From contig NZ_WXTX01000002.1 in NCBI RefSeq assembly GCF_009848685.1, positions 186,001-250,000 of the forward strand: a DNA stretch of 64,000 nt, written 5' to 3'. The position numbers and the translations under genes are program-made. The DNA is from Andreprevotia sp. IGB-42 (GTDB taxonomy: Bacteria; Pseudomonadota; Gammaproteobacteria; Burkholderiales; Chitinibacteraceae). Shown here in pieces: positions 1 through 10,489 of the stretch (the first letter of the stretch is position 1; the number at the start of each line of letters is the position of its first letter). Below the pieces are notes generated by a model. The model saw only the letters and a program-made list of their open reading frames with translations. It ran no database searches and was not told the DNA's origin.

Positions 1-254
1 GTATGCGGCAGCGAGATCAGGAAAGCCACCATCGCAGCCACCTTGATCTGCACCATGAACGGCGCGGCGATGCCGAACGAGATCAGCTGATGCGTGGGCA
101 GCACGTTGGTAAGCGGCGCGGCAACGAAGTTGTACAGCGTTTCACGCACGGCGAAGCACGCCAGGAAGGCCACGATGAACACCAGCGAGCCGCGCACCAG
201 CCGGGTACGCAGCTCCAGCAGGTGCACCAGCAGTGGTTGAAGTTGTTCCTGCAT
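1..254 (-). CDS. tatC: Sec-independent translocase TatC, N-terminal part only (gene runs off the left edge)
   Basis: Integral membrane receptor of the twin-arginine translocase, which binds RR signal peptides together with TatB. The 84 codons present begin MQEQLQPLLVHLLELRTRLV, matching the cytoplasmic N-terminal helix of TatC with its H-L-x-E-L-R motif. A first membrane segment follows, then the periplasmic loop with a P-L dipeptide in the expected place. The ATG is two bases downstream of the tatB stop, so translation is probably coupled. The remaining two thirds lie outside the window. Confidence 0.93.
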   Translation of the reverse strand, partial: MQEQLQPLLVHLLELRTRLVRGSLVFIVAFLACFAVRETLYNFVAAPLTNVLPTHQLISFGIAAPFMVQIKVAAMVAFLISLPH

Positions 255-256
255 GG

Positions 257-811
257 TCAGCGCCTGTCCCTGGCTATCGCTACGGGCGCCGGGGGCGGCG
301 CGAAAAGATCGAGCTGGCGCTCGTCGACCACCGGGGCCAGTAACGCCGGTACGACATCTGCCGCCATGTCAGCCGGGTAGTCCGCGATGTCCCCGCCGGG
401 ATCATCGACAGGCACATCGATGGGCGCGGCCAGCAGCGGGGCTGGTGCCTCGTCTGCCAGCACCGTATGCACCGGTGCCTGCAGCAAAGCCGCAGTGGCT
501 TCGACCTCGGCATGCACCGGGCGCGAGAAATCCGTGAAATCGCTGTGCGCCTGCCGTACCGGGGCCACCACGCTCTGGTGGATGGTATTGCGCAGGTCAT
601 CGCCCTCGGCCCGTAATTCGGCCTCGATACGTGCCAGCTCGGTCTGATGCATTTCGCGATCCAGATCTGCCTTCACGCTGGTAACGAAACGCTGTGCACG
701 GCCGATCAGCGCGCCAACCGTGCGTGCAACCCTGGGCAGCCGCTCGGGGCCGAGCACGACCAGCGCGACAGCCCCCACCACCACCAGCTCACCAAAACTG
801 ACATCGAACAC
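257..811 (-). CDS. tatB: Twin-arginine translocase subunit TatB
   Basis: TatB forms the substrate receptor with TatC at the inner membrane. The 184-residue product starts MFDVSFGELVVVGAVALVVL, the usual TatB N-terminus with the conserved Glu at position 8. The single membrane helix is followed by G-P-E-R-L-P at the hinge and a long amphipathic helix. The C-terminal 80 residues are acidic and Ala/Pro-rich, low complexity as in other TatB proteins. It lies between tatA and tatC, three bases after the tatA stop. Confidence 0.96.
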   Translation of the reverse strand: MFDVSFGELVVVGAVALVVLGPERLPRVARTVGALIGRAQRFVTSVKADLDREMHQTELARIEAELRAEGDDLRNTIHQSVVAPVRQAHSDFTDFSRPVHAEVEATAALLQAPVHTVLADEAPAPLLAAPIDVPVDDPGGDIADYPADMAADVVPALLAPVVDERQLDLFAPPPAPVAIARDRR

Positions 812-814
812 GGC

Positions 815-1027
815 TTAACGCTTGTCCTTGTCTGCCGCCTCGATCACGCGGCCGGCTTCATCGGTCTTGGCCTTGGGGGCCTCGTCGCCTTCACCCTTGA
901 TGCCATCCTTGAAACCGCGCACCGCGTTGCCAAGATCCTTGCCGACGTTGCCCAGCTTCTTGGTACCGAACACCACCACCACGATCGCCAGCACGATCAA
1001 CCAATGCCAAATACTGAAGGAACCCAT
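815..1027 (-). CDS. tatA: Twin-arginine translocase subunit TatA
   Basis: Pore-forming Tat subunit. The 70-residue protein has the TatA signature: a short N-terminal helix beginning [20 protein letters not shown], the F-G hinge ([14 protein letters not shown]), an amphipathic helix and a charged tail. It is the first gene of tatABC and lies about 120 bases downstream of hinT, an arrangement common in betaproteobacterial his-tat loci. A likely client in this window is the RR-signal FAD lipoprotein at 60794-62380. Confidence 0.97.
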   Translation of the reverse strand: MGSFSIWHWLIVLAIVVVVFGTKKLGNVGKDLGNAVRGFKDGIKGEGDEAPKAKTDEAGRVIEAADKDKR

Positions 1028-1151
1028 GATTATTCTCCGAGCAGGTTTGAATTTGCCGGGCGCCGCGCATGGCCTGCGCCCCTGTATGCGAAAGATGCCT
1101 GGCTTTTGTTACCGCCGAACTGGTGTAGACGACCAACCCGACCAGCGTGCA

Positions 1152-1508
1152 TCAATGTGTAGCAACGCCGACGATGCCGGCAGGCAGCCCCGGGCCGCCG
1201 ATCACGTGCACATGCAGGTGGAACACCGTCTGCCCACCGCCTGCACCCGTGTTGATGATGGTGCGGAAACCGCTTTCCAGCCCCAGCTCGCCCGCCACTT
1301 GCGCCGCCACCAGCATCAGCTTGCCCAGCAGCGCCTGATGTTCGACAGCGGCATGCGCAAGAGATTCGATATGTGTTTTCGGCACCACCAGCACATGCAC
1401 CGGCGCCACCGGGTGCAAATCGTGGAACACCAGCACGTCGTCGTCCTCATAGACTTTGTTCGACGGGAACACGCCGGCGGCAAGCTTGCAGAAAATGCAG
1501 TCTGTCAT
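1152..1508 (-). CDS. hinT: HIT family purine nucleoside phosphoramidase
   Basis: HinT hydrolyses AMP-N bonds in nucleoside phosphoramidates. The 118-residue product begins MTDCIFCKLAAG, the typical C-x-x-C-containing start of this branch. It carries the histidine triad H-L-H-V-H-V near residue 100, where the middle His is the nucleophile. The ATG at 1508 is chosen because the family starts there; the open frame extends further upstream only by chance. It follows hisE by four bases, the standard betaproteobacterial order hisI-hisE-hinT-tatABC. Confidence 0.95.
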   Translation of the reverse strand: MTDCIFCKLAAGVFPSNKVYEDDDVLVFHDLHPVAPVHVLVVPKTHIESLAHAAVEHQALLGKLMLVAAQVAGELGLESGFRTIINTGAGGGQTVFHLHVHVIGGPGLPAGIVGVATH

Positions 1509-1512
1509 GGGT

Positions 1513-1839
1513 TTACTCCTGCGGGCGCGAGGCTTTTTCTTCGATGCCGGAAATGCCTTCGCGGCGCGCCAGCTCTGCCAGCACGTCTTCGTGGCTGAGG
1601 CCTTCGTGCGCCAGCAGCACCAGTGTGTGGAACCACAAGTCGGCCACTTCGCGCACCACGTGCAGCTTGTCGCCATCCTTGGCGGCCATCACCACTTCCA
1701 GCGCCTCTTCGCCGACTTTTTTCAGGATGGCTTCGGTGCCCTTGTGATAGAGCTTGGCCACGTAGGAGGTGGACGGATCGGCGCCGCGGCGGCTGGCCAG
1801 CGTGGCGGAAAGGCGTTCAAGGATTTCGGCAGAGACCAT
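1513..1839 (-). CDS. hisE: Phosphoribosyl-ATP pyrophosphohydrolase
   Basis: Second step of histidine synthesis: hydrolyses PR-ATP to PR-AMP. The protein has the all-alpha NTP-pyrophosphohydrolase motifs, with [17 protein letters not shown] supplying the acidic metal ligands and [13 protein letters not shown] closing the fold. The ATG at 1839 gives 108 residues, the family length. An upstream TTG at 1881 would add 14 residues with no family support. hisE and hisI are separate genes here, as usual in Neisseriales. Confidence 0.94.
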   Translation of the reverse strand: MVSAEILERLSATLASRRGADPSTSYVAKLYHKGTEAILKKVGEEALEVVMAAKDGDKLHVVREVADLWFHTLVLLAHEGLSHEDVLAELARREGISGIEEKASRPQE

Positions 1840-1986
1840 GCGGGCTTGTCCGGTCAGGGGGTGATCAATGGATAGGGGCAATTATATTGCCGTTTGCCTT
1901 CATTCACGTTGCACTTCAACGTGACAGATTGAAAAAGGCCGGCCATGGGCCAGCCTTTTCTGCCGCTTTGCACGTCGGGCAGCGCG

Positions 1987-2373
1987 TCAATGCTTGTGGT
2001 AGATCGCCGCCGGGTCTTTCAGCACCGGGTCTACCGCGACCCAAGCGCCGTCTTGCAGCACGCGGAAAAAGCAGCTGGCGCGGCCGGTGTGGCAGGCAAT
2101 GCCGCCTTCCTGCTCGATCAGGTAGATCAGTACATCACCATCGCAATCGAGGCGGATTTCGTCCACACGCTGGAAATGGCCGCTTTCCTCGCCCTTGTGC
2201 CACAGGCGGTTGCGCGAGCGCGTCCAGTAATGCGCGGTGCGGTGCTCGGCCGTCAGCGCGACCGCATCGCGGTTGGCATAGGCGAACATCAGCACGCGGC
2301 CGCTGTGCTTGTCTTGGGCAATCACCGGCACCAGGCCTTTTTCATCCCACAGGATTTCGTCCAGCCAGCCCAA
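1987..2373 (-). CDS. hisI: Phosphoribosyl-AMP cyclohydrolase
   Basis: Third step of histidine synthesis: opens the adenine ring of PR-AMP. The 128-residue protein contains the zinc and magnesium site D-C-D-G-D with H and C residues in [13 protein letters not shown]. The start is a TTG directly abutting the TGA of the upstream periplasmic-protein gene. The N-terminus ([20 protein letters not shown]) aligns with HisI proteins and no better start is available. The TTG and zero spacing suggest translational coupling and modest expression. About 150 bases separate it from hisE. Confidence 0.93.
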   Translation of the reverse strand: MGWLDEILWDEKGLVPVIAQDKHSGRVLMFAYANRDAVALTAEHRTAHYWTRSRNRLWHKGEESGHFQRVDEIRLDCDGDVLIYLIEQEGGIACHTGRASCFFRVLQDGAWVAVDPVLKDPAAIYHKH

Positions 2374-2721
2374 TCAATCCACCTTCAGCGTTGCCGCGGT
2401 GTAATCGGGGCTGGGCGTGTAGTGCGCGCGGATGGCAATGGCGCCACCCGGGGCCAGGCTCTGCGGCGCGGCGTCCACGCTGGCCGGCTTCTGGCGGCGG
2501 CCGTTTTCGTCGACCACGTACAGGCTGTCGGCACCGTTGAACGCATACGCGCCCTTGCCCTCGTTCTTGAGCGTGAGGAACAGCGTCAGCTCGTTATGCG
2601 TGCCATGGCGCATGTTGTTCACTTCGATTTTCAGCGGCTTGCCGGCGGTATCCACCTCCAGCTCGCAGGCCAGCGCGGCCACCGGCAACATGGCCAGTGC
2701 AATCAATACCCATTTTTTCAT
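2374..2721 (-). CDS. Secreted hypothetical protein inside the his operon
   Basis: I do not recognise a family. The 115 residues begin with a clear Sec signal peptide, [18 protein letters not shown], with cleavage after ALA leaving an N-terminal Cys-Glu. The rest looks like a small beta-sandwich, with alternating hydrophobic strands ([23 protein letters not shown]), similar in feel to periplasmic copper-chaperone-like or BsuPI-like domains. That comparison is only an impression. It overlaps the hisF stop by four bases and abuts hisI, so it is transcribed with the his genes although nothing links it to histidine synthesis. Confidence 0.8.
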   Translation of the reverse strand: MKKWVLIALAMLPVAALACELEVDTAGKPLKIEVNNMRHGTHNELTLFLTLKNEGKGAYAFNGADSLYVVDENGRRQKPASVDAAPQSLAPGGAIAIRAHYTPSPDYTAATLKVD

Positions 2722-3485
2722 AATCTCACCTCGATCCCGGCGGCCTGCATGGCTTCTTTGGCCTGGCGCACCGTGTACTCGCCAAAATGGAAAATGCTGG
2801 CTGCCAGTACCGCATCGGCATGCCCGCGGGTTACACCATCCACCAGATGTTGCAGATTGCCTACGCCACCGGATGCAATCACCGGGATATCCACGGCATC
2901 GCTCACCGCACGGGTCAGCGGCAAATTGAAGCCGATCTTGGTGCCGTCGCGGTCCATGCTGGTCAGCAGGATTTCACCGGCGCCCAGTTGCTGCATCCTG
3001 CACGCCCACTCTACCGCATCCAGCCCGGTTGGTTTGCGCCCGCCGTGGGTAAAGATTTCCCAGCGGGTATTGCTGTCATCGACCGCCTTGGCATCGATGG
3101 CAACAACGATGGCCTGGCTGCCGAATTTGCTGGCGGCGGCTTCGACGATTTCCGGGTTGGTAACTGCGGTGGTGTTGATGCTAACCTTGTCGGCACCGGC
3201 ATTGAGCAGGCGGCGCACATCGGCCACCTGGCGCACACCGCCACCCACGGTCAGCGGAATGAAAACCTGCGATGCCACCGCCTCGATCACGTGCAGGATC
3301 AGGTCACGGTTGTCGCTGGACGCGGTGATGTCGAGGAACGTCAGCTCATCCGCGCCCTGATCATCGTATTTCTTGGCAATTTCGACCGGATCACCCGCAT
3401 CGCGCAAGCCGACGAAGTTGACGCCTTTGACGACACGACCATTGGTCACGTCAAGGCAGGGGATGATGCGTTTTGCGAGGGGCAT
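2718..3485 (-). CDS. hisF: Imidazole glycerol phosphate synthase cyclase subunit
   Basis: HisF uses ammonia from HisH to convert PRFAR into IGP and AICAR. The 255-residue (beta/alpha)8 barrel starts [21 protein letters not shown], with the catalytic Asp in CLDV. The second catalytic Asp is in [15 protein letters not shown], and the barrel ends with [14 protein letters not shown]. The length is normal. It is separated from its partner hisH by hisA and an inserted methyltransferase gene. Confidence 0.98.
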   Translation of the reverse strand: MPLAKRIIPCLDVTNGRVVKGVNFVGLRDAGDPVEIAKKYDDQGADELTFLDITASSDNRDLILHVIEAVASQVFIPLTVGGGVRQVADVRRLLNAGADKVSINTTAVTNPEIVEAAASKFGSQAIVVAIDAKAVDDSNTRWEIFTHGGRKPTGLDAVEWACRMQQLGAGEILLTSMDRDGTKIGFNLPLTRAVSDAVDIPVIASGGVGNLQHLVDGVTRGHADAVLAASIFHFGEYTVRQAKEAMQAAGIEVRL

Positions 3486-3493
3486 GGCAAGCT

Positions 3494-4264
3494 TCAGGGC
3501 GCGAGGGGTGCGCAGTAGATACGGGTCTGGTAAAGGAATTCGATGGCACCGTCCTGCTGGTGCGCATCGAACAGGGCATCAAGCGCTGCCATCATTGCAT
3601 CGAAGCCGGCTTCCCCGGCCTTGGCCACGTAGGAAACCGACAGCAGGCGACTGTGCAGCATGGCGCGGTCGCAGCGGTGCACATAGGGCACGGCGGCGAT
3701 CCTGGGCGACGTGCCGAAGAACGTGCTGATGATGGGCACATCGATGCGCTTGTGGTTGACCTGGTGGTAATCGGTACCGAAGCGCTGCAGCAGTGCCTCG
3801 TAGCCCACCAGAAACGGTGTGGCATCGAGTTCGCGGTCATTCCAGATCAGTGCGGCCTGCCGGCCGGGCTTGAGGATGCGGCGCCACTCGGCACGGGTGG
3901 CTTGCGGATCGAACCAGTGGAAGGCCTGGCTGGCGGCAATCAGGTCGACGCTGGCATCGGCCAGCGTGGTGGCCTCGGCCGAGCCGTTGATGCTGGCAAA
4001 CAACGGCGTGCCGGCAAAGCGCAGCTCGGCCGCCTCGCGCATCGCCTTGTTGGGTTCCACGCCGCAGACGGTATAGCCGGCCTGCAGGAACAACGCGCTG
4101 GAAATACCGGTACCGGCACCGATATCGGCCACCACCGCGCCATCGGGCAATGCGCCCCAGTCGCGCAGCTGGTCGATCACCGCCGTGGGGTAGCCGGGCC
4201 GGCCGCGCACATAGGCATCGGCATGATCCGAAAAACGCTTGGTAGGATCGTTGCCGTGGCGCAT
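3494..4264 (-). CDS. Class I SAM-dependent methyltransferase (Methyltransf_11-like)
   Basis: The protein has 256 residues. The SAM-binding motif I is [20 protein letters not shown] near residue 45, followed by CGVEPNKAM with the acidic residue that binds the ribose. Motif II-like [13 protein letters not shown] is the usual fingerprint of the UbiE/COQ5-like small-molecule methyltransferases that act on unknown substrates. It is inserted between hisA and hisF (4 and 8 bases apart), so it is co-transcribed with them. No substrate can be deduced and the link to histidine synthesis is positional only. Confidence 0.88.
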   Translation of the reverse strand: MRHGNDPTKRFSDHADAYVRGRPGYPTAVIDQLRDWGALPDGAVVADIGAGTGISSALFLQAGYTVCGVEPNKAMREAAELRFAGTPLFASINGSAEATTLADASVDLIAASQAFHWFDPQATRAEWRRILKPGRQAALIWNDRELDATPFLVGYEALLQRFGTDYHQVNHKRIDVPIISTFFGTSPRIAAVPYVHRCDRAMLHSRLLSVSYVAKAGEAGFDAMMAALDALFDAHQQDGAIEFLYQTRIYCAPLAP

Positions 4265-4268
4265 GGGA

Positions 4269-5012
4269 TCAGGCCGTTACCAGTTGATCGGCCAGCTCTT
4301 GCGCGGCCCTGAAGTCGATGGTGCCTTCGTAGATGGCACGACCGGTGATCACGCCCTCGATGCCTTCGGCTTCCACTTCGGCCAGGCGGCGCACATCGTC
4401 GAGGTTGGTCAGGCCGCCCGAAGCGATCACCGGGATGGTCAGCGCCTGCGCCAGCTTCACTGTGGCCTCGATATTCACGCCGGACAGCATGCCGTCGCGG
4501 CCGATGTCGGTGTAGATCACGCTTTCCACGCCATAGCCTTCAAAGCGCTTGGCCAGATCGACCACATCATGGTCGGTGATCTTCGCCCAGCCATCGGTGG
4601 CAACCTTGCCGTCCTTGGCATCGAGGCCAACGATGATGTGGCCCGGGAACGCATCGCAGGCTTCGTGCAGGAAACCCGGCTGCTTGATGGCTGCGGTGCC
4701 GATGATCACGTAGTCGATGCCGGCATCGAGATACATCTCGATGGTTTCCAGGCTGCGGATGCCGCCGCCCAGTTGCACCGGCACATCGCCATCTATCGCA
4801 CGCAGGATGCGTTTGACCGCATCGAGGTTCTTGGGCTTGCCGGCAAACGCACCGTTGAGGTCCACCAGGTGCATGCGGCGCGCGCCCTGGCCCAGCCAGT
4901 GGCTGACGAAGCTGGCCGGATCGTCGGAGAACACGGTGGCGTCGTCCATTTCACCTTGGCGCAGGCGTACGCACTGGCCGTCTTTGAGGTCGATAGCAGG
5001 AATGATCAGCAT
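4269..5012 (-). CDS. hisA: ProFAR isomerase
   Basis: Fourth step of histidine synthesis (Amadori rearrangement of ProFAR to PRFAR). The ATG at 5012 gives 247 residues beginning [20 protein letters not shown], with the catalytic Asp in AIDLKDG. The second catalytic Asp lies in [14 protein letters not shown], and the phosphate-binding loops are QLGGGIRS and IASGGLTN. The open frame continues 85 codons upstream but reads through the hisH-hisA spacer, so the internal ATG is the start. Confidence 0.98.
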   Translation of the reverse strand: MLIIPAIDLKDGQCVRLRQGEMDDATVFSDDPASFVSHWLGQGARRMHLVDLNGAFAGKPKNLDAVKRILRAIDGDVPVQLGGGIRSLETIEMYLDAGIDYVIIGTAAIKQPGFLHEACDAFPGHIIVGLDAKDGKVATDGWAKITDHDVVDLAKRFEGYGVESVIYTDIGRDGMLSGVNIEATVKLAQALTIPVIASGGLTNLDDVRRLAEVEAEGIEGVITGRAIYEGTIDFRAAQELADQLVTA

Positions 5013-5047
5013 GATTAGAAAAACAATAGAACAATTGAAAGAAGGAC

Positions 5048-5695
5048 TTAAGCCTTGCCGTCCCAGTTTACGAAATTCTGCAACAATTGCAGACCTGCGC
5101 GATGCGATTTCTCCGGGTGGCACTGGATGGCGAAGATGTTGTCGCGCGCCACTGCCGCCGCAAAACGGTAAGGATAAGCCGATTCGACCACGGCAATGGC
5201 CTCGGTCGGGGCAAAATGGTAGCTGTGCACGAAGTAGAAGCGCTCGCCATCGGCAATGCCGTTCCACAGCGGGTGGCTGTGCTTGATGAACATTTCGTTC
5301 CAGCCCATGTGCGGCACTTTCAGCTTGTGCCCGTCCGCGCCCACCATCTTGTCGGCGGGAAAGCGCACCACATTGCCCTTGAATACGCCCAGGCTGTCGG
5401 TAGGGCCTTCTTCGCTGCGCTCGAACAGCAGCTGGGCGCCCACGCAGATGCCGAAGAACGGTTTTTCTTCCGCCGCCTCGAGCACCGCGGCTTTCAGGCC
5501 GGATTCGTTCAGGTGCAACATGCAGTCGGGCATGGCGCCCTGACCGGGAAACACCACCTTGTCGGCAGCGGCCACCACGGCCGGATCAGCGGTCAGCGCG
5601 ATCTCGGCGCGCCCGTCCGCCACCAGCTCGAAAGCCTTGGTCACCGAGTGCAGATTGCCCATGCCGTAGTCGACGATGGCGATTTTCTGGGTCAT
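5048..5695 (-). CDS. hisH: Imidazole glycerol phosphate synthase glutaminase subunit
   Basis: Class I glutamine amidotransferase that feeds ammonia to HisF. The 215-residue protein has the oxyanion region [11 protein letters not shown], the nucleophile Cys in [13 protein letters not shown], and the His/Glu pair in [14 protein letters not shown] 35-base spacer precedes hisA and 52 bases separate it from hisB. Confidence 0.98.
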   Translation of the reverse strand: MTQKIAIVDYGMGNLHSVTKAFELVADGRAEIALTADPAVVAAADKVVFPGQGAMPDCMLHLNESGLKAAVLEAAEEKPFFGICVGAQLLFERSEEGPTDSLGVFKGNVVRFPADKMVGADGHKLKVPHMGWNEMFIKHSHPLWNGIADGERFYFVHSYHFAPTEAIAVVESAYPYRFAAAVARDNIFAIQCHPEKSHRAGLQLLQNFVNWDGKA

Positions 5696-5747
5696 GCGGC
5701 GCGATCCATGGAGTAAAGCTGGCCGAGGCAGCTGGCAACAACGCGTG

Positions 5748-6350
5748 TCATCCGACCAGTGTGCCCTTGGTGGACGGGGTGATGCCGCTCATCCGTTCAT
5801 CGAACGACACCGCCATGCGCAGTGCGCGGCCCAGCGCCTTGAAGATGGTTTCGGCCTGGTGGTGGGCGTTCTTGCCCTTGAGGTTGTCGATATGCAGGCT
5901 GATGGCGGCATGGTTGACGAAACCGCGGAAAAACTCGCCGAACAGGTCGACATCGAAACCGCCGATCATCGCCCGCGTGTATTCGCAGTCGTATTCCAGG
6001 CAGGGGCGGCCGGATAGATCGACCACCACGCGCGACAGCGCTTCATCCAGCGGCACATAGCTGTGGCCATAACGGACGATGCCCTTCTTGTCGCCAACGG
6101 CCTTCGCAAACGCCTGGCCCAGCGTGATGCCGACGTCTTCCACCGTGTGGTGGGCATCGATATGCAGATCGCCGACGGCCTTGATCTCGATATCGAACAG
6201 GCCATGGCGTGCCACCTGGTCGAGCATGTGTTCAAAAAACGGTACACCGGTATCGAACTTGGATACGCCGGTGCCATCCAGATTCAGCGTGATGGTGATC
6301 TGGGTTTCCAGCGTGTTGCGGGTGACGGTAACAATACGTGCGGCGGTCAT
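5748..6350 (-). CDS. hisB: Imidazoleglycerol-phosphate dehydratase
   Basis: Sixth step of histidine synthesis. The 200-residue protein is the monofunctional form, without the N-terminal phosphatase domain of enteric HisB. The manganese-binding repeats [15 protein letters not shown] and [18 protein letters not shown] are intact. The start overlaps the hisC stop by one base, implying coupled translation. A separate histidinol-phosphatase is therefore needed and is not in this window. Confidence 0.98.
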   Translation of the reverse strand: MTAARIVTVTRNTLETQITITLNLDGTGVSKFDTGVPFFEHMLDQVARHGLFDIEIKAVGDLHIDAHHTVEDVGITLGQAFAKAVGDKKGIVRYGHSYVPLDEALSRVVVDLSGRPCLEYDCEYTRAMIGGFDVDLFGEFFRGFVNHAAISLHIDNLKGKNAHHQAETIFKALGRALRMAVSFDERMSGITPSTKGTLVG

Positions 6351-7423
6351 TACGAGCAGATCTCTTTAAGTGCCGCGAGGACAACGGCGTTGTCTTCCGG
6401 GCGGCCAACGGTAAAACGCAGGCAATTATCCAAGACTTTCGGCCCGCCGTGCAGATTCTTGATGAGTATCTTCTTTTCTTTCAGCGCATTGAAGATACGC
6501 GGCGCATCCGGCACGCGCGCCAGGATGAAGTTGGCCTGGCTGGCAAACGCGGTCACGCCGGGCAAATCGTTCAGTGTCTGCAACAGTTTTTCACGCTCCA
6601 CCTTGAGCGTGGCGGCCTGGTCATTGAGGATATCCACATGCTCCAGCGCAAACTCGGTGGCAACCTGCGTCAATACATTGATGTTGTAGGGCAGGCGCAA
6701 TTTATCAAGCTCGGTAATCCAGCCCGGTGCACCGGCAATGAAGCCCAGCCGCAAACCGGCCAGCCCCAGCTTGGAGAGCGTGCGCATCACCAGCAGGTTG
6801 GGGTAGCGCGCCAGCCGCGAAAAGAAACTGTCTTCGGCAAACGCATGGTACGCCTCGTCGACCACCACGATGCCGGGCGCGGCTTCGATGATGGCCTCGA
6901 TCGCTGCGGCATCGAATGCATTGCCGGTGGGGTTGTTCGGGTAAGCGAGGAACACCAGCGCCGGCTGGTGCTTGTCGATCGCCGCCAGCGTGGCAGCCAG
7001 ATCGAGCGAAAAATCGGCGGGGTTCAGTGGCACGCCCACGTATTCGAGGCCGCAGAAGGTGGCGATCATGTTGTACATGACGAAGCTCGGCTCCACCGAC
7101 AGCAAGGTGGCGCCCGGCTTCATCACCAGCATGGCCAGCAACTGGATGATTTCATCCGAACCGTTGCCCAGCAGCACATCGAAACCCGCCGGGATGCCCA
7201 TCGCCGTTTGCAGTCCTGCCTTGATGCCGCCGCCCTGTGGATCCGGGTAGCGGTTGATGGCGGCACTGGCCAGGCGCCGGCCCAGCTCGGCCTGCAGATC
7301 AGCGGGCAGATCGTAGGGGTTTTCCATGGCATCGAGCTTGAGGAAGCCCGTGGCAGGCGGTACGTGGTAGGCATGCAGCGCAGAGATTTCGGCGCGGAGG
7401 ATATCGGTGTGGCGGCTTGTCAT
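6350..7423 (-). CDS. hisC: Histidinol-phosphate aminotransferase
   Basis: PLP-dependent fold-type I aminotransferase, seventh step of histidine synthesis. The protein has 357 residues. The cofactor-contacting motifs are [17 protein letters not shown] and [15 protein letters not shown]; the Lys in TLSK forms the internal aldimine. The ATG overlaps the stop of the upstream TfoX-N gene (ATGA), so hisC appears to have been attached to a new upstream transcription unit. Confidence 0.97.
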   Translation of the reverse strand: MTSRHTDILRAEISALHAYHVPPATGFLKLDAMENPYDLPADLQAELGRRLASAAINRYPDPQGGGIKAGLQTAMGIPAGFDVLLGNGSDEIIQLLAMLVMKPGATLLSVEPSFVMYNMIATFCGLEYVGVPLNPADFSLDLAATLAAIDKHQPALVFLAYPNNPTGNAFDAAAIEAIIEAAPGIVVVDEAYHAFAEDSFFSRLARYPNLLVMRTLSKLGLAGLRLGFIAGAPGWITELDKLRLPYNINVLTQVATEFALEHVDILNDQAATLKVEREKLLQTLNDLPGVTAFASQANFILARVPDAPRIFNALKEKKILIKNLHGGPKVLDNCLRFTVGRPEDNAVVLAALKEICS

Positions 7424-7773
7424 GCGGTTTTCTTTTTGCGTTGAGGCGAGCGCAGCGCTGCGGCCAGCGCTTTCCGGGCCCAGAGCAGCAGTTCGGCCTG
7501 ATCTTCGAGCGCGGATTCAGGCGGCGGATAGTACTTCATTGTCTGCGCGATGCCATCCTTCATCGCATAGCTGAAGGGCTGCAGGTGCTGCGCGGCAAAG
7601 TCGGGAATCGATACGTCGTCGGCTTTCAGATACAGCACGTCATCGGCAACGATGGCAAAAAACAGGTCGTCGCAGTAAAGGCCGAAGCCGCCGAACATTG
7701 CCTTGGCGCGCACGCTGCCCAGCGGGGCAAGCTGTTCGATCAGCCAGGAAAGATATTCGTTGCGGGCAGCCAT
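7420..7773 (-). CDS. TfoX N-terminal domain protein
   Basis: A stand-alone TfoX_N domain of 117 residues from the ATG at 7773; a second ATG two codons upstream at 7779 is also possible. The family signature is RAKAMFGGFGLYCDDLFFAIV, followed by DVLYLKAD and a Lys-rich tail. It lacks the C-terminal helical domain of full-length TfoX/Sxy competence regulators, so a role in competence should not be assumed. It is translationally coupled to hisC through an ATGA overlap. Confidence 0.85.
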   Translation of the reverse strand: MAARNEYLSWLIEQLAPLGSVRAKAMFGGFGLYCDDLFFAIVADDVLYLKADDVSIPDFAAQHLQPFSYAMKDGIAQTMKYYPPPESALEDQAELLLWARKALAAALRSPQRKKKTA

Positions 7774-7891
7774 GCGCATACCGTATCACGACAGCGGCAG
7801 CGCTTCCATCGCCGGTGACTGATGGAACAAGGCTGCCTGGCGCTTCGCCCGGCATGCGGCCCCTCACGCCATATGCCGCTCCGGTAGAAAC

Positions 7892-8137
7892 CTAATCACT
7901 GCTGCAGTCTCGGCCACCCCCGTCATCGCCACCGGAGGAAGAGAAATCCTGGTCACTCCCGAAGATGCCGGTGTTGCCATCCTCATCCGTCGTGCGCTCC
8001 GAAAGCCAGCGCCATAACGCCGGCAACACGAATAGCAGGAACAACAGCAGGGCAGCGGTTCCCATCAGCACCATGCTGCGCGACATTGCGCCCAGCAACA
8101 GCATTCCCAGAAAAATACCGCCCAGCAGCAAACGCAT
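7892..8137 (-). CDS. Small membrane protein with acidic Ser/Gly tail
   Basis: 81 residues, no family recognised. Residues 1-15 and 22-44 form hydrophobic segments (MRLLLGGIFLGMLLLGAMS; LMGTAALLLFLLFVLPALW). They are followed by a hydrophilic, acidic tail rich in Ser, Gly and Asp that ends in CSSD. It lies between the DUF58 gene and the TfoX-N gene on the same strand, so it may be the last member of the MoxR cluster. The composition is consistent with a real small membrane protein, but homologues would be needed for certainty. Confidence 0.6.
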   Translation of the reverse strand: MRLLLGGIFLGMLLLGAMSRSMVLMGTAALLLFLLFVLPALWRWLSERTTDEDGNTGIFGSDQDFSSSGGDDGGGRDCSSD

Positions 8138-8225
8138 TGTTGCTCCATACCCTGCCGCCTGTACGGCGGTCGTCCGTCATGCATCCGATGCAACGAGGCG
8201 CCATGCCCCAAGCGACCTGACACGC

Positions 8226-9524
8226 TTACAGTGCGCCGCTTTCCTTGAGTTCGCGATAACGGTTCACCAGCGTGACCGGCAACGCCTGCGGCGTGACATC
8301 GATCAGTTCGCGCGCCGGGCCGGCCAGCGCGGCAAAGGCCTTGCGGCGCTGTTCCAGATAGGTCAGCGTGCTGCAATGCGTGAGCGCATCGTCGAAATCG
8401 GCTACCGGCTGCGTCAGCGTGGCATCGAGCACGGTTTCACGCAGGCTGGCGCACAGCACGCGGTGCGGGTGCACCAGCAGCGTCATCGCATCAGCGAGGC
8501 CATCGCCATCTTCGTCGCGCAGATTGGTCAGCAGCACGATCAGGCTGCGCTTTTTCACCCGTTCTGCCAGTGCCTCGGCAGCAGCCAGATAGTCCGGATG
8601 TGATTCTGTCGGTTCCAGGTCATACAGGCTGGACAGCAGCCGGTCGAACGATGCCCTGCCTTTTTGTGGAGCAAGCCAGCGCTCGTTACCGCCAAAGGTA
8701 TACAGGCCGATGGCATCACCCTGCTTCTGCGCCAGCCAGGCCAGTACCAGCATGGCATTGAGTGCGTGGTCGAAATGCGAGGTATCGCCGTCCTGCGCCT
8801 GCATGCGCCGGCCGCAGTCGAGCAGGAACACGATCTGCTGATCGCGCTCTTCCTGGTATTCGCGGCTGATGGGTTTTTGCAGCCGTGCGGTGGCTTTCCA
8901 GTCGATGGCACGCAGGCTGTCGCCATTGCGGTACTCGCGCAGCTGGTGAAAATCCGTGCCTTCGCCACGGCGACGACGGCGCAGCACGCCCGCTTGCGGC
9001 ACCATGCGGTCCGCTGCCACCAGCGAGCGTTTGAGCACCGGTGCAAAATCGGGAAACACCCGTACTTCGCTACCGGCGCCAACACGGCTCTGGCGCAGCC
9101 ACAGCCCGAATGGCGATTCGATCCGCACGCCCAGCGCTTCGAAACGATGATCACCACGGGCCAGCGGCTGCACCCGGTACGCCAGCCGCACGAACTGCCC
9201 GGGGTTGAGGCGGCACGATTGCGGCAGCCCTTCCATTGCCCAGCCTTGCGGATAGTGATCGAACACCTGCAACGCAATGTTCCGGCCAGACTGATGCCGT
9301 ATCGTCAGCGCAACCTCGCCCCAGCGGCCACGCGCCCATGCGCCGGCCATCTGGCGCTCCACCACCAGTGCCGGCAGGCGCCAGCCCAGCAGCGCGTCGA
9401 CCACGGTCAGCGCACCGGCAATGGCAGCCGCGCCCCACCACAGCCAGTGCGGCATCCAGGGCAGGGCAAACGCCAGCGCGGCAACGAGGCCGGTCAGCAG
9501 CAGCAGACGGCGTGTGGGGATCAT
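8226..9524 (-). CDS. DUF58 domain protein of the MoxR cluster
   Basis: 432 residues. Two N-terminal hydrophobic segments (about residues 7-40) anchor the protein. The DUF58 core motif [20 protein letters not shown] lies in the middle, followed by a von Willebrand-like half with [10 protein letters not shown]. That last stretch replaces the D-x-S-x-S metal site, so a metal-binding MIDAS is unlikely. DUF58 proteins pair with MoxR ATPases as presumed chaperone or assembly modules. Here it overlaps moxR by four bases. Confidence 0.92.
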   Translation of the reverse strand: MIPTRRLLLLTGLVAALAFALPWMPHWLWWGAAAIAGALTVVDALLGWRLPALVVERQMAGAWARGRWGEVALTIRHQSGRNIALQVFDHYPQGWAMEGLPQSCRLNPGQFVRLAYRVQPLARGDHRFEALGVRIESPFGLWLRQSRVGAGSEVRVFPDFAPVLKRSLVAADRMVPQAGVLRRRRRGEGTDFHQLREYRNGDSLRAIDWKATARLQKPISREYQEERDQQIVFLLDCGRRMQAQDGDTSHFDHALNAMLVLAWLAQKQGDAIGLYTFGGNERWLAPQKGRASFDRLLSSLYDLEPTESHPDYLAAAEALAERVKKRSLIVLLTNLRDEDGDGLADAMTLLVHPHRVLCASLRETVLDATLTQPVADFDDALTHCSTLTYLEQRRKAFAALAGPARELIDVTPQALPVTLVNRYRELKESGAL

Positions 9525-10489
9525 GCGCGCGGCGCGGCGATCTGTTCCAGCAGGCCCGCCAGCGCACGGTCTGCGGTGATGCCTTCCAGCTCGGCCTCCG
9601 GCGCCAGCGCCACGCGGTGGCGCAGCACCGGCAAGGCGGCCTGCTTGATTTCATCCGGGGTGACAAAATCGCGCCCGGCAATCAGCGCCAGTGCACGCGC
9701 CACGCGCACCAGCGCGATAGCGCCACGCGGGCTGGCGCCGATCGAGAAGCCCGGCCAGTCACGCGTGGCACGCACGATGCGTACCGCGTAATCGAGCACC
9801 TGTTCATCGACGGCGATTTCCGCCACCAGTTGCTGCAGAGCAAGCACGGTTTCCGGCTTGATCAGTGTGCCCACGGCATTGACGTCGAGCGCGTCGCCAA
9901 TCTGGCTGCCGGTAATCTGCTTCACCAGCGCCAGCTCTTCAGCCTCGGTGGGGTAGTCGATCAGCACCTTGACCAGGAAGCGGTCGAGCTGCGCTTCCGG
10001 CAATGGATACGTGCCTTCCTGATCGATGGGGTTCTGTGTAGCCAGCACCATGAATGGCGACGGCAGCGGATTGGCCTCGCCCTCGATGGTGACCTGGCGC
10101 TCCTGCATGGCTTCCAGCAACGCCGCCTGCGTTTTGGCCGGCGCACGGTTGATTTCGTCGGCCAGCACCAGGTTGGCAAAAATGGGGCCGCGGCGGATGG
10201 TGAAGCGATGCTCCTTCATATCGAGGAACGCATGGCCGGTCACGTCGGCCGGCATCAGGTCGGGGGTGAACTGGATGCGCGCAAACTGCCCGGAAAAGGT
10301 CTTGGCCAGCGCCCGCACCAGCAAGGTCTTGCCGAGGCCGGGCACGCCCTCCAGCAATACGTGCCCCCCTGCCAGCAAACTGGCCAGCGCGGTATTGACG
10401 GTATCAGTCTGGCCGACGACAGCGCGGCCGATTTCCTCGCGCAGCCGCCGCACGATTTCGACAGCCTGGTTGAAGCGTTCCGGGGTCAT
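9521..10489 (-). CDS. MoxR-family AAA+ ATPase
   Basis: 322 residues. Walker A is [14 protein letters not shown] near residue 55, Walker B is [22 protein letters not shown], sensor 1 is [24 protein letters not shown], and the lid contains [17 protein letters not shown]. All are intact, so this is an active ATPase. MoxR ATPases remodel or activate partner proteins. The genomic partners here are DUF58, DUF4350, DUF4129 and SpoIIM-like membrane proteins, all joined by 4-11 base overlaps. Confidence 0.95.
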   Translation of the reverse strand: MTPERFNQAVEIVRRLREEIGRAVVGQTDTVNTALASLLAGGHVLLEGVPGLGKTLLVRALAKTFSGQFARIQFTPDLMPADVTGHAFLDMKEHRFTIRRGPIFANLVLADEINRAPAKTQAALLEAMQERQVTIEGEANPLPSPFMVLATQNPIDQEGTYPLPEAQLDRFLVKVLIDYPTEAEELALVKQITGSQIGDALDVNAVGTLIKPETVLALQQLVAEIAVDEQVLDYAVRIVRATRDWPGFSIGASPRGAIALVRVARALALIAGRDFVTPDEIKQAALPVLRHRVALAPEAELEGITADRALAGLLEQIAAPRA

